The position numbers were made by a program, and so were the translations under genes. Of a stretch of 64,000 bases of DNA, positions 8,872-18,462 are shown piece after piece. The DNA lies in assembly GCA_016218155.1 (NCBI GenBank), contig JACREQ010000030.1:19175-83174 (forward strand), read 5' to 3'. Numbering within the stretch: position 1 is the first letter of the stretch; the number at the start of each line of letters is the position of its first letter. The DNA comes from Bacteroidia bacterium. Lineage in GTDB: Bacteria > Bacteroidota > Bacteroidia > Bacteroidales > GWA2-32-17. The notes under the pieces were generated by a model. The model saw nothing but the letters and a program-made list of their open reading frames with translations. It did not search any database and was not told where the DNA came from.

Positions 8872-9755
8872 TAGTCTAAAAAATATTCTTTTTTATATGG
8901 TTGAAAGTCTGGGTTATCTCTTAAACAATCACTATATCCTTGAAAATTATTTCTAATTTCTTTTATAGGTTCAATTATTAAAGGTTTATTTTTAACTAGT
9001 TTAGATAATGTTATGAACAAAATATTATTCCATGATTTTGTTTTTATAGTATCAAGTATTTTTAAATGTATTCTATATCCGTATTTTTGAAATGGGCCCA
9101 ATATGTATAAAGAAAAATATAAAGTAATATTAATTATTCTGATAAATTCCATTCCTTGAGGTGTTAATGATGGGTTATTATCTTTTACATCAATATCTAT
9201 ATGTGAGATATTTACAAAATTTTCGATTTTATAAATGAATTTATTCTGATTATTTTTAAGTAATTCAAATGGAATGATTAATACATTATTATTCCCAAAT
9301 AAATTTATATAATATTCAATTATTTCATTATAATTAAATGGAAGCCATTGGCTGTTTTTATTTATTTTTATTAAATTATTGAAGCTTAATATACCTCCTT
9401 CTTTTACATATTGTGAGTAATTTGCTTTTATTGCTGATTCGAAACCTCTTGTTACAATTAATATTTTTGCAGTTGGAAATAGTAAAAATAATTTTTCTGC
9501 AATTTTTTTTTGGGTGTCAAAAATATTTGAAAATTCCTTAAAGTCATTATTGTGAGGAGTTATAAATCTGGTATCTTTAATTACAATTGTTTTATCAGAA
9601 GATGTATTATTTAAACAATCTTTAAATTTATTAATATTATTAAATGCTACCTTACTTAAATCATAAAATCTAAAATTAGGATTATTATAAAACCAACTAC
9701 CAAGAAAAGTTGAACCAGCTTTTGGATAACCAATATGTAAAAGAATTTTACTCAT
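8871..9755 (-). CDS. Sulfotransferase family protein (PAPS-dependent)
   Basis: A 294-residue protein. The start HIGYPKAGSTFLGSWF is the 5'-phosphosulfate-binding loop of PAPS sulfotransferases. ILIVTRGFESAIKANYSQYV supplies the Arg and Ser of the 3'-phosphate-binding motif. Family members move sulfate from PAPS to a hydroxyl or amine of a carbohydrate or lipid in the cytosol. There is a 1-bp overlap with the transglutaminase-like gene and an 18-bp gap to the radical SAM gene upstream. A cysQ gene at 34381, which would remove the PAP by-product, lies just outside the island. The acceptor is unknown. Confidence 0.82.
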   Translation of the reverse strand: MSKILLHIGYPKAGSTFLGSWFYNNPNFRFYDLSKVAFNNINKFKDCLNNTSSDKTIVIKDTRFITPHNNDFKEFSNIFDTQKKIAEKLFLLFPTAKILIVTRGFESAIKANYSQYVKEGGILSFNNLIKINKNSQWLPFNYNEIIEYYINLFGNNNVLIIPFELLKNNQNKFIYKIENFVNISHIDIDVKDNNPSLTPQGMEFIRIINITLYFSLYILGPFQKYGYRIHLKILDTIKTKSWNNILFITLSKLVKNKPLIIEPIKEIRNNFQGYSDCLRDNPDFQPYKKEYFLD

Positions 9756-9773
9756 TAATATTAAGTTGATTCA

Positions 9774-11102
9774 TTAAAAATTTTTGCTTATATAATAATT
9801 AATATATTCAATATTATTTGACATTAAAATTTCTATGCTTTCTGAAGTCGGTAACGATAATAAAAATAATAAAATATTTTTTAATTGTTTTTCACTTTTT
9901 TGAATTAAGATGCTATTAATAATTGATTTTATTTCTTCTGAATAATATTTTGTTTCGTCATTTTTAATTATGTGCTGTCTTACATTTTCTACGAAAATAT
10001 TAATAAGTTCATCATTGTTTAAAATTGAATATTTTGAAAGGTATTTTTCTCTATAAATCGAAGCTTCAGCCCAAGAACCAATCTGATTTATAAATTCGAT
10101 AAATCTTTTATAGTTTTCACTTTTACCACTTATTTGTAATTTATTATAAAATGCGTGAAGTTTTTTCAAATAAAAAGAATTTTGATACCATAGTGATAAG
10201 CTGTGTGGCATTATAACTGTGTTAAAATAGACCTTAATATTTCTTTTTTCGAAATAATTTACAAATTCTGCAATTTCATATGCATTTTGTTTTAACGGAC
10301 AAACCCACACACTAAAAGATGTCCCCTTTGATTTACAGTAATTTTGAAAATAGTCAAGATTATCCATAACAATATCAAAACTGGCATTAATCCTGATTTT
10401 TTCATACGTATCTTTTCTAATTGAATCTATTGAGAAACCTATGTCAAAATTTCCTTTTGTTAATAATTCTTTTATTCTGTTATTTAAAATAGTCCCATTT
10501 GTACTTATGTTAAATATTATTTTGGGGTTAATGCTTAACATCTTTTCAATAATTGAAAAATAAAGTGGAACTAAAAATGGCTCACCACCAATAAAATTAG
10601 CATGTGTTAAATGAGGAATAAATTCCTCAATTTCATTTATTATAGAATTATTGTATTGTGTTTTTTCTAACTGAAAATTGCATTTATTTAAGATTGAAGA
10701 TGACGTATATGGATTGCACATTATACATTCCAAGTTGCAATTATTATCCAATTCAAATTCAATTAGGGAAGGGTAACCGTTTTTATTTATTTTTAAATGG
10801 TTATAGAATCTGGCTTTTACCGAATAAAATGCTCCATTTTCAATTTGTGACTTACATTCTGAACAGCCAAGTGACAGGTCTTTTGATGAAATACATTTTC
10901 TTAATTCGTTAACTTTTTCACTAAACCATGCTGTTTTAATATTTGTCTCGGGATATTTTCCTAATAAAAAGTCTTTATTTGCACAACATATTTGAATATT
11001 ACCATTCAGACTTAATCTTAATGCATTAAATGGAGCTTTACACAGTGTTTTTCTGTTAAATAATGGGAGAGTAGCTAAATATTTATTTATTTGTTTTGAC
11101 AT
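9774..11102 (-). CDS. Radical SAM protein with N-terminal twitch domain (copy A)
   Basis: 442 residues. The N-terminal twitch domain carries CKAPFN (Cys21), a CC pair (39-40) and CSEC (80, 83), enough to hold one auxiliary 4Fe-4S cluster. The radical SAM barrel follows, with CX3CX2C at Cys122, 126 and 129 (CNLECIMC), the SAM-binding GGEPF and STNGTILNNRI. This order, accessory cluster before the barrel, is reversed relative to ordinary SPASM/twitch enzymes. The C-terminus ends in a helical module with LSLPTSESIEIL that the sister copies share. It is the most downstream of five adjacent paralogues, 41 bp after copy B. Substrate unknown; a carbohydrate or peptide are both possible. Confidence 0.85.
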   Translation of the reverse strand: MSKQINKYLATLPLFNRKTLCKAPFNALRLSLNGNIQICCANKDFLLGKYPETNIKTAWFSEKVNELRKCISSKDLSLGCSECKSQIENGAFYSVKARFYNHLKINKNGYPSLIEFELDNNCNLECIMCNPYTSSSILNKCNFQLEKTQYNNSIINEIEEFIPHLTHANFIGGEPFLVPLYFSIIEKMLSINPKIIFNISTNGTILNNRIKELLTKGNFDIGFSIDSIRKDTYEKIRINASFDIVMDNLDYFQNYCKSKGTSFSVWVCPLKQNAYEIAEFVNYFEKRNIKVYFNTVIMPHSLSLWYQNSFYLKKLHAFYNKLQISGKSENYKRFIEFINQIGSWAEASIYREKYLSKYSILNNDELINIFVENVRQHIIKNDETKYYSEEIKSIINSILIQKSEKQLKNILLFLLSLPTSESIEILMSNNIEYINYYISKNF

Positions 11103-11143
11103 TTTTAAATAAAAATCAACAAAATATATTTATAATTACAATA

Positions 11144-12562
11144 TTAATAATATTTTAGCACTAATAACTGATTTATTATTGTTTCTTTACTTTCATTTAA
11201 AAATATAGAAAGCACAAAATCGTCAGGCAAATTAAATAATTTATCTGTTAAATCAGATGTAAGCATGTTATTATTTAACCCATTTACAATTTCCTCTATT
11301 TTATTTATAAATTCAATGCTATTATTGTGTTTTGAATAATGATTTATTATTAGTTCAATAATTTGTTCTTTATTTACAACTCTAATTTCTTTATTGATGT
11401 CTTTTTCTAATTGCTCTGCCTTATTTTTCCAATATTCCAATTTTTTAATGTAAGAAATATACTGAACATTGTTATATTTCTGATTTTTGGTTTTTAAAGG
11501 AAATGAAAAACCAGAAAGATATTGTTGTATTTTTTCTATCTCTGTAGAATGTAATGTCCATATTGCTTGGTTTTCTGGTTGAATAACTTCGCAGAAAAAA
11601 ATCGTAGAATCGAGTTTGTTACAAAAATTTATAATTTCAGGAATTTCTTCCCAGTTTTCTCTAATAATACAGGTGTTAATGTTAAAATAAGTTTTCTTTA
11701 GTTTTGTGTATTTGTTTAATTCGATAATATTTTTCATTACCGTCTCAAATGAGCCATTTTTGCGGATTTTTTCGAAAACTTCTTTTTTCAGAGAATCAAT
11801 AGAAACATTAAAAGAAAATTTTCCATTGTTAAGAATATTTTTTATTCTTTCGTTTAAAACCGTTGCATTTGTTGAAATATAAATTGAAATATTTGGATTT
11901 ATTTTGTTCATTAAATGCCAGATATCGTAATATATTTTAATTAGAAATGGTTCTCCGCCAATAAAATTTGCAACTTTTAAATGTGGAATAAATTCTTCAA
12001 GCTGTTTTACAAAATCATTACCGTAAGGGCTTTTTATTGCTGAAATATGTTCGCTCTTGTTTCTTATTGAAGATGACAATTCACCGCTGCACATTATACA
12101 TTCCAAATTACAGGTGTTTTCGCAAACAAATTCCATATATGAAGGAAATTCGCTTTTGTTAATAGGGTAATTGTCAAATTTTGTTGACTTAACATTATAA
12201 AAGCTTTTATCAGATAATGACTTTCTACAAATACCACACATTAACGATAAATCATTTGCACTAAAATTATCTCTTAATTTCTTAAAAATATCTCCTTTCC
12301 ATATTTCTTTAAGTGATTTGTTCGGAAAATATTCGTAGTCGGTGATTAAATCCCAACAGGGTCTAACTCTTCCTTTCTGGTCAAAAAACATAGAATTAAA
12401 AGGTGCCAGACAAAATAGATTTTGTGGACCAAAAGGTCTATGTTTATTGAATTCGTTCAATAGTTTGTAATCTTTGTAATTCTTTTTATTTATAAAATTA
12501 TTAAGCCTGAAAATTGAATATTTTCCCCAATTATTTATAGTATTAATATTATTCTTATCCAT
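11144..12562 (-). CDS. Radical SAM protein with N-terminal twitch domain (copy B)
   Basis: 472 residues with an extra 40-residue N-terminal lead. Twitch cysteines are 51 (CLAPFN), 69 (PCWD, a single Cys where several sisters have CC), 109 and 112 (CGIC). The radical SAM cysteines are 151, 155 and 158 (CNLECIMC), followed by FIGGEPFLIKIYY and STNATVLNERI. The C-terminal helical tail contains LFNLPDDFVLSIFL. It is separated from copy C by 2 bp. The barrel is closest in motif wording to copies A and D. All cluster ligands are present, so it should be catalytically competent. The paralogue set probably arose by tandem duplication followed by strong divergence. Confidence 0.85.
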   Translation of the reverse strand: MDKNNINTINNWGKYSIFRLNNFINKKNYKDYKLLNEFNKHRPFGPQNLFCLAPFNSMFFDQKGRVRPCWDLITDYEYFPNKSLKEIWKGDIFKKLRDNFSANDLSLMCGICRKSLSDKSFYNVKSTKFDNYPINKSEFPSYMEFVCENTCNLECIMCSGELSSSIRNKSEHISAIKSPYGNDFVKQLEEFIPHLKVANFIGGEPFLIKIYYDIWHLMNKINPNISIYISTNATVLNERIKNILNNGKFSFNVSIDSLKKEVFEKIRKNGSFETVMKNIIELNKYTKLKKTYFNINTCIIRENWEEIPEIINFCNKLDSTIFFCEVIQPENQAIWTLHSTEIEKIQQYLSGFSFPLKTKNQKYNNVQYISYIKKLEYWKNKAEQLEKDINKEIRVVNKEQIIELIINHYSKHNNSIEFINKIEEIVNGLNNNMLTSDLTDKLFNLPDDFVLSIFLNESKETIINQLLVLKYY

Positions 12563-12564
12563 TG

Positions 12565-13890
12565 TTATAAAGCAAGTAAATTGTCTTTAAATTCATCAAT
12601 GCTAATTCTATCGGTTTCGCTAATTAAAATGTTTGCAGAAATAAACTGTAACCTAATTAATTTTGATTTTAACAAATCTTTATTTTCAATAGTTTTACAA
12701 ACTTTATCAAGCTTTTCAATAAAACAACTAATTTTTGATTCTTTTATGCTATGTTTCATCCATTCTAAACTATCTAAAAATGATTTTACTTTATTATATA
12801 TTTCTTCTAATAGTTTATCGATAGAATGATTTATATATGTTTCATATTCTTTTTCACGTTCAATAGAATCTAAATGCCAATTTAAAATATCTGAAACTAG
12901 TTTGTTGTAATTATTGATATTTGAAGCGATTATTTTATTTTTAGTTTCTTTAAAATTATATTTTGATAATATGTTATGAATTTTTAAAAGTTCTTCTTTT
13001 TTTAAATTCCAGATTGATGCATAAAATGGTTGAACTACATTATGAAAACTAACACTTATTTTTAATTTGTTGAAATATTCAATTAAAGCTGGAATGTCTT
13101 GCCAGTTATGTCTTAATGGACAAACCGAAATGCCAAAATATGTTTTTTTTTGTTTTGAGTATTCGTAAAAGTAATTAATGTTAGTAAGAACTTTCTCCAG
13201 AGTTGCGTTTACCCTTATTTTAGCATAATTTACAGGATTTATTGATTCTATTGAAACTCCAATATTGAACTTTCCTTTATTTAATAAAGTTTTTATTCTA
13301 TTGTTTAGTATTGTGCCATTTGTTTGTAAATATATTTTACAATCAGAATTTTGTTCTAAAATATATTCCCATATCTCATAATATTTCTCGATAAGAAATG
13401 GTTCCCCACCATAAAATTTAACCTCAGATAAATGAGAAATAAATGGAGACAGTTGTTGAATAATATATTGAAAATTAAATGTTTCTTTCTGTTGTAAATT
13501 TAATTTATGTGCAATTTTATCAGAAAATAATGACGAGCACATAACACATTCAAGATTGCAATTATTTGAGAGTTCTAATTCAATAGATTTAGGGAATTTT
13601 GCATTCTTAAATGATTTATTTGTAAAAAACGAATCTTTTTTAACCTGCTGCTTTATACTGCAATTACTGCAACTTTTTTCGTTAGTGTTTTTATGAAGTG
13701 ATTTAGCAAAATCTTTTCTGCTGTAAGAGTTCCATATTTCTAAAAGAGTATTATTATTTAAATTGCCTATTTCAAAATGATGATTATAACAACATACTTT
13801 AACAGTTCCATCCTGTGAAATGTACATGTTCAGATTAGGCAGATTGCATCTGAAATTATTTTCCACTTTATTATTTATTTTTTGATTCAT
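12565..13890 (-). CDS. Radical SAM protein with N-terminal twitch domain (copy C)
   Basis: 441 residues. Twitch cysteines are 15 (CNLPN, where sisters have CxAPF), 33-34 (CC), 74 and 77 (CSNC). The radical SAM cysteines are 111, 115 and 118 (CNLECVMC), with FYGGEPFLIEKYY and QTNGTILNNRI. YGGEPF and QTNGT are shared with the distant copy F, and A, B, D and E have S in place of Q, so C and F may form a subgroup. The gene start overlaps the end of copy D by 20 bp. The C-terminal tail is the least conserved of the set. Function is the same family-level inference as for its neighbours. Confidence 0.84.
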   Translation of the reverse strand: MNQKINNKVENNFRCNLPNLNMYISQDGTVKVCCYNHHFEIGNLNNNTLLEIWNSYSRKDFAKSLHKNTNEKSCSNCSIKQQVKKDSFFTNKSFKNAKFPKSIELELSNNCNLECVMCSSLFSDKIAHKLNLQQKETFNFQYIIQQLSPFISHLSEVKFYGGEPFLIEKYYEIWEYILEQNSDCKIYLQTNGTILNNRIKTLLNKGKFNIGVSIESINPVNYAKIRVNATLEKVLTNINYFYEYSKQKKTYFGISVCPLRHNWQDIPALIEYFNKLKISVSFHNVVQPFYASIWNLKKEELLKIHNILSKYNFKETKNKIIASNINNYNKLVSDILNWHLDSIEREKEYETYINHSIDKLLEEIYNKVKSFLDSLEWMKHSIKESKISCFIEKLDKVCKTIENKDLLKSKLIRLQFISANILISETDRISIDEFKDNLLAL

Positions 13891-15253
13891 AATGAAACCT
13901 TTCTATAAATTTTTCTGGAGATCGCATTATTTCTGCTGTAATAGTTTCGGGTACAATGGAAATGAAATGTATTAATGATGTTTTTAAATTGGCTTCTTCT
14001 ATATTTTGTTTGTAAATCTCTGATAAAGTTTTTTCTATAATATTTAATGTTTCTTCTTTCTTTAAAACATCAATATTGAAATCATTTATAACTGAATTAT
14101 CTAAACTTTGTTTAAAAGTTATTTTTAGGTCTTTGATATCCTTTTTAGATAACTCTGAAATTGAATTTTGATTTTTTTCGAATTTCCATATCTCTAACTG
14201 GTGAATAATTTCCTGAAAACGTTTATTGTTATTATTTTGAATATCAGAAGCTGAGGGAAGTTCATATGATTTATATAAACTAATTAATTCATCAAATTCT
14301 TGTTCGCTTAATTGTCTTAATGATAAAAACACCGGTACCCATAGTAGTTTTGGGAAAACCTGAATATTTCTGCCAGACCAGTATTGTATCATTTCTGGTA
14401 ATTCCTTGGCATTTAAAGTCATTACTACTATTTTTATACTTAACGAATTATTTTTATTTGTTGTTAAATTATATAAATACTCAATATTCTGTAAAGTGTT
14501 ATTTAAACTTGCATTTTTGCGAACTTTTTCATAAATTTCTTTATTTAATGAATCAATTGATACCGTGAAGTTAAAATTCCCATTTTCTAAAATAGACTTT
14601 ATGGTTTCCGGAATAAATGAGGCATTAGTAGAAATATATAATGGTACAGACGGATTTAATTCATTAAATAATTTCCATAATTCTCTGTATATTTTAATAA
14701 TAAATGGTTCTCCGCCAGTAAAAGATGCTGATTTTAAAAATGGAATAAATGGTTTTACTTGTTCAATAAAATCATTGTTATATGGACTATTATGTTTTTC
14801 GAGATGTTCTCTGTTTGTTTGAATTGCGCTGCTATACTCGCTACTGCACATTATGCATTCGAGATTACATGTATTTTCAAGCTGAAAATCCAGTAATGCA
14901 GGCATTTTATTAACATTTTGCTTTAAATAATTATATTTATACGGACCTGATAAATAATAATTCTTATTTTTTAGTTCATAATAGCAATTCTGGCAACCGT
15001 AAGAAAGATCAGAATCTTTTATTTTTTTCCTTAGTTTATCAAAGTTTTTTCCAAACCAGATATCTTTTAAATTGTTTTTATTTATATCGCCAATAACTGT
15101 TCCCCTATTATAATGACAAGCCATTACTTTTCCTGTAGGAACAAATAACATATTTGTAAATGGAGCATTACACAATGGTGCTTTGATTGGAATTCCAGCT
15201 TTAAGCTTGTAATTCAATTTGTTTGATAATGTTATTTTAAATTTATCTGGCAT
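13871..15253 (-). CDS. Radical SAM protein with N-terminal twitch domain (copy D)
   Basis: 460 residues. Twitch cysteines are 28 (CNAPF), 46 (ACHYN, single Cys followed by His), 87 and 90 (CQNC). The radical SAM cysteines are 129, 133 and 136 (CNLECIMC), with FTGGEPFIIKIYR and STNASFIPETI. Compared with A, C and F the TNGT loop reads TNAS, which could affect SAM or substrate contacts. The C-terminal tail has ISIVPETITAEIM. It overlaps copy C by 20 bp and sits 12 bp from copy E, consistent with one polycistronic message. No sign of decay. Confidence 0.85.
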   Translation of the reverse strand: MPDKFKITLSNKLNYKLKAGIPIKAPLCNAPFTNMLFVPTGKVMACHYNRGTVIGDINKNNLKDIWFGKNFDKLRKKIKDSDLSYGCQNCYYELKNKNYYLSGPYKYNYLKQNVNKMPALLDFQLENTCNLECIMCSSEYSSAIQTNREHLEKHNSPYNNDFIEQVKPFIPFLKSASFTGGEPFIIKIYRELWKLFNELNPSVPLYISTNASFIPETIKSILENGNFNFTVSIDSLNKEIYEKVRKNASLNNTLQNIEYLYNLTTNKNNSLSIKIVVMTLNAKELPEMIQYWSGRNIQVFPKLLWVPVFLSLRQLSEQEFDELISLYKSYELPSASDIQNNNNKRFQEIIHQLEIWKFEKNQNSISELSKKDIKDLKITFKQSLDNSVINDFNIDVLKKEETLNIIEKTLSEIYKQNIEEANLKTSLIHFISIVPETITAEIMRSPEKFIERFHYESKNK

Positions 15254-15265
15254 TATTTTCTGAAA

Positions 15266-16690
15266 TTAACTTTCATAAGCAAATTTAGAAGTTTGTATAT
15301 ATTTTTCAAGAAGCTTTTCTGAAGTACATAATTCAGTTTCGGCCATTATTACATCAATAGGTAATCTTGAAAAGTTTTTAATTGCATTTTGCTTAATGTT
15401 TAAATCTGTTATTTTTTCAAGAACTAAGTTGTGCTTTGTTAAAAAATTATTGTAAAGTTTAATTTTGTTTTCTTCGGATAAATAAGTAGTGTTATTAATA
15501 TGATTTTCAACCATAGAGAATAAATATTGTTTTAACTTAAGTTCGTCATTACAAGAGTCAATACCTGATTTTTCAAACTCAATTGCTTCATTGTGCCAAA
15601 CAATAACAGAGTTCAGAAGATTATCAAACAATTGTTTGTTACTTATACATACAGAATTAGTTGTCATATATATATCAGTATTTTTATAATATTCAATTAT
15701 CTCATTTATTTGTAATGCTGACATAGTGCGTATTGCGCAATAAGAAGGAAAATCAACATTGTTAAAATATAGGCTAATCGAACGTTTGTTTAAATATGAT
15801 ACAATTTCAGGTATTTCATGCCAGTTTTGCTGAAGCGGGCATATGTTAACTGTAATCCACTTGTTTCTTAAAGCGGAGTAATTATAAAAATACTCAAAAT
15901 TCTCAATAACTTTTTCAAATGATGCTTTTTTTCTGATATTTTCAAAATTATCTTTTTTAAAAGAATCTATAGATACTGCAAAATAGAAGTTGCCTCTTTT
16001 TAATAAATCTTTAATTCTGTCATTAAGAACTGTTCCATTAGTAATTATAATGATTTCCATTTTGGGATTTATTTCAATTATTTTTTCCCATAATGTGTAA
16101 TATAATTCTATTAAAAAGGTTTCACCTCCAGAAAATGTAGCTCTTTTAGCATGCAGTAAATATGGTATAATCTGTGTTAAAAAACTTTCGCCATAAGAAT
16201 CAGGGTAATTGATTTGGTTTTCACGTTGTTTACGAACTGTAGAAGAAAATTCACCTGAACACATTATACAGTTTAAATTGCACGTGTTAGATAATTCAAA
16301 CTCAAGTTTTTCAGGGTATTTTAATGATTTGTCGGTTCCAAAAAAATCGTAATCAATAGATTTAAGTAATGAATAATTTTTTTGCATCAACATCCTTTGA
16401 CAAAACTGACAACCTGCAGAAAGGTCGTAATTATTCATACATGTTCTTAAATTATTATATAATGAACCATGCCATATTTCGTCAATAGATTGTTCAGGAA
16501 AAGAACCAAGCTGATAAAATCTGTTACGACAGCAACCCAGAATTTTTCCAGCAACCGAAAATCTCATTGTATTATACGGAGCATAACAAAATGCATCTTT
16601 GTGCTTTATTTTTCTTAATGAGTTGTATTCAGAAAAATATGAATTTCCTGTTGACTTAGTTTTAATGTTTAACCAGTTAAAGATTTTCAT
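15266..16690 (-). CDS. Radical SAM protein with N-terminal twitch domain (copy E)
   Basis: 474 residues. Twitch cysteines are 35 (CYAPYN), 53-54 (CC), 84, 94 and 97 (CQFC). The radical SAM cysteines are 137, 141 and 144 (CNLNCIMC). The SAM-binding motif reads GGETF, where every sister has GGEPF, a single-residue departure in an otherwise invariant motif. ITNGTVLNDRI follows. The tail contains FSRLPIDVIMAET, the clearest copy of the shared C-terminal motif. The start codon overlaps the stop of the asparagine-synthetase-like gene by one base, which suggests translational coupling and a shared task. Confidence 0.85.
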   Translation of the reverse strand: MKIFNWLNIKTKSTGNSYFSEYNSLRKIKHKDAFCYAPYNTMRFSVAGKILGCCRNRFYQLGSFPEQSIDEIWHGSLYNNLRTCMNNYDLSAGCQFCQRMLMQKNYSLLKSIDYDFFGTDKSLKYPEKLEFELSNTCNLNCIMCSGEFSSTVRKQRENQINYPDSYGESFLTQIIPYLLHAKRATFSGGETFLIELYYTLWEKIIEINPKMEIIIITNGTVLNDRIKDLLKRGNFYFAVSIDSFKKDNFENIRKKASFEKVIENFEYFYNYSALRNKWITVNICPLQQNWHEIPEIVSYLNKRSISLYFNNVDFPSYCAIRTMSALQINEIIEYYKNTDIYMTTNSVCISNKQLFDNLLNSVIVWHNEAIEFEKSGIDSCNDELKLKQYLFSMVENHINNTTYLSEENKIKLYNNFLTKHNLVLEKITDLNIKQNAIKNFSRLPIDVIMAETELCTSEKLLEKYIQTSKFAYES

Positions 16691-18390
16691 TATTTATCTA
16701 ATTTCAAATATTTACACAAAGTTATAAAATCAACAAAATACTGTTCTTCAATAGTTCCTGTATTTGGCTTTTCAAAATTTTGGCAGTTGAGCCATTTATT
16801 AGATATATTGTTAAATTCTTCAATATTTATTTTTCTTTCAATAGTTCTGCTATCTCTTGGTTCAACGCCTTCTTTTAAATAAAGAATACAATTTCCGGAA
16901 ATTAAACCGAATTTTGAATTAGTCGGAAAAGAGGATAATTCAGGATAAATTTCACTATAAATGGAATTGTAAAGTGGCATATTAACATCTTGCAGAATAG
17001 CAGGAGGTATAGTCATTAAAAAAGTAAGAAAGTCTGTATCAAGAAATGGTGAATCTGATTTAAGTTGAAGTAAATAGGGTGTGTGCCATCTTGAATTTAT
17101 ACCTCCATATATTGATGTGAAGAAACCTCCCGTTATATATGTAAGAGCAAACCAAAAAAGTTTATTCTGCATTGATAACTTATTGTAGTTAAATTTAAGT
17201 TCATCAAATATCTCGTTAGAATACTTAGAGATTTCGATGGGAAGTAGTTTTCGGATTTTTCTTGATTTAATACTTTTAAATTTAGAATAGATGTTGAATT
17301 TATTTTTATCAATAAGAAATATTTCTTTAGGCATCATTTCAAAACAACCTCCACTGATAAGTTCCCCGCCATAAAATCCTCCAATAGTATATGTTTGAGG
17401 TATGTCTCGCCATACTTTTAAATGTTCCGGAGATAGCTCAGTTTCCCACAAACTTGACCATGGCTGGTAATTAATTACTTTATGATTAAGTTGTTTTTTA
17501 TTAGCGATCATTTTAGAAATGATAATATCTCTGTCTAAAGTTTCATTAACTCTAGGTGAAGTGAATGTTATAAATTCAATAGTTTTTCTGATATCATCAG
17601 GAATACAGCTAAGGATAAATCTTGAATCAAGTCCGCCTGTAAGCATGCATTGCTTTGGTTGCTCAATTTTTAAACGGGTATTAACTGCTTTATTAAAAAT
17701 CTCTGCTAATTGACTAGAAGTTTCTTTTATGTTTCTTTTGAAATTTATTTCAGGCCAATTTATGGTATAATTTGTTTCAGATATTTTATCTTTATTGCAA
17801 TTTATTACTGAGCATGGTTTAATCTTTGAAATGTTTTTAAAGAAAGTTTTTCCATTAAGAGGAGAGCCAAGGAAAAAATATTCTGAAATGCCTTTATAAT
17901 CAGGGCTTAAATCAAATATGTTTTCAACCAACAGTTCATATTCAGTAGAAAAAAATAATCCAATCTCTCTTTTCTTTATAAACATTGGCCAGATGCCAAA
18001 TTTGTCATTTGTTATAAATAAAGTGTTTTCTTGTTCGTTATAAATTAAGATTGAAAATTGACCTTTAATCAAAGTTGCAAATTCATCTCCTTTATTTAAG
18101 TATAAACTAAGGACTATTAAAGCATGTGAGTCCGTAAGTGGTTGATTTGGTAAATCTTTTAACTCATTTATGTTAGTAATTCTACCAGATATTATACAGG
18201 AATAATTTTTAAATTCAGCAAAGCAGTTTTCTATTGTATTCCATAATGGGTTAACTAAAACAAATAACCCATTTTTATTAATTTTATGAATAATTGAAGA
18301 ATTGCCAATGCTAACGCTTGTTAAAAATCTTTGCTTTTCATCAGTCAATTTATCAATGTTATTAGAATATATGCCGCAGATTAGTGCCAA
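16690..18390 (-). CDS. Asparagine-synthetase-like protein lacking the N-terminal Cys nucleophile
   Basis: 566 residues with the two-domain layout of asparagine synthetases. An Ntn-type N-terminal half is followed by an ATP-pyrophosphatase half with PP-loop TGGLDS at 251-256. The start reads MALICG, so Cys is at position 5 and not directly after Met. The mature N-terminal nucleophile needed for glutamine hydrolysis is therefore missing. Relatives of this kind (lasso-peptide cyclases, beta-lactam synthetases) adenylate a carboxylate and let an internal or supplied amine attack. An amide-forming role on the island product is inferred. A possible internal -7 box (TATATTTG on the minus strand, 18410-18417) lies in the 72-bp gap after asnB. 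It couples by one base to radical SAM copy E. Confidence 0.75.
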   Translation of the reverse strand: MALICGIYSNNIDKLTDEKQRFLTSVSIGNSSIIHKINKNGLFVLVNPLWNTIENCFAEFKNYSCIISGRITNINELKDLPNQPLTDSHALIVLSLYLNKGDEFATLIKGQFSILIYNEQENTLFITNDKFGIWPMFIKKREIGLFFSTEYELLVENIFDLSPDYKGISEYFFLGSPLNGKTFFKNISKIKPCSVINCNKDKISETNYTINWPEINFKRNIKETSSQLAEIFNKAVNTRLKIEQPKQCMLTGGLDSRFILSCIPDDIRKTIEFITFTSPRVNETLDRDIIISKMIANKKQLNHKVINYQPWSSLWETELSPEHLKVWRDIPQTYTIGGFYGGELISGGCFEMMPKEIFLIDKNKFNIYSKFKSIKSRKIRKLLPIEISKYSNEIFDELKFNYNKLSMQNKLFWFALTYITGGFFTSIYGGINSRWHTPYLLQLKSDSPFLDTDFLTFLMTIPPAILQDVNMPLYNSIYSEIYPELSSFPTNSKFGLISGNCILYLKEGVEPRDSRTIERKINIEEFNNISNKWLNCQNFEKPNTGTIEEQYFVDFITLCKYLKLDK

Positions 18391-18462
18391 AATATTAAAT
18401 TTAGTATATCAAATATAATAAATTTAACTTGAAAAAAGGTTGGCTTAATTAATAATATAAGA

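Noticed and set aside
9756..18462. RiPP precursor peptide for the radical SAM array
   Set aside because: The gaps between the radical SAM and amide-synthetase genes are 0-72 bp and hold no short open frame with a plausible leader or core; a precursor elsewhere cannot be excluded.
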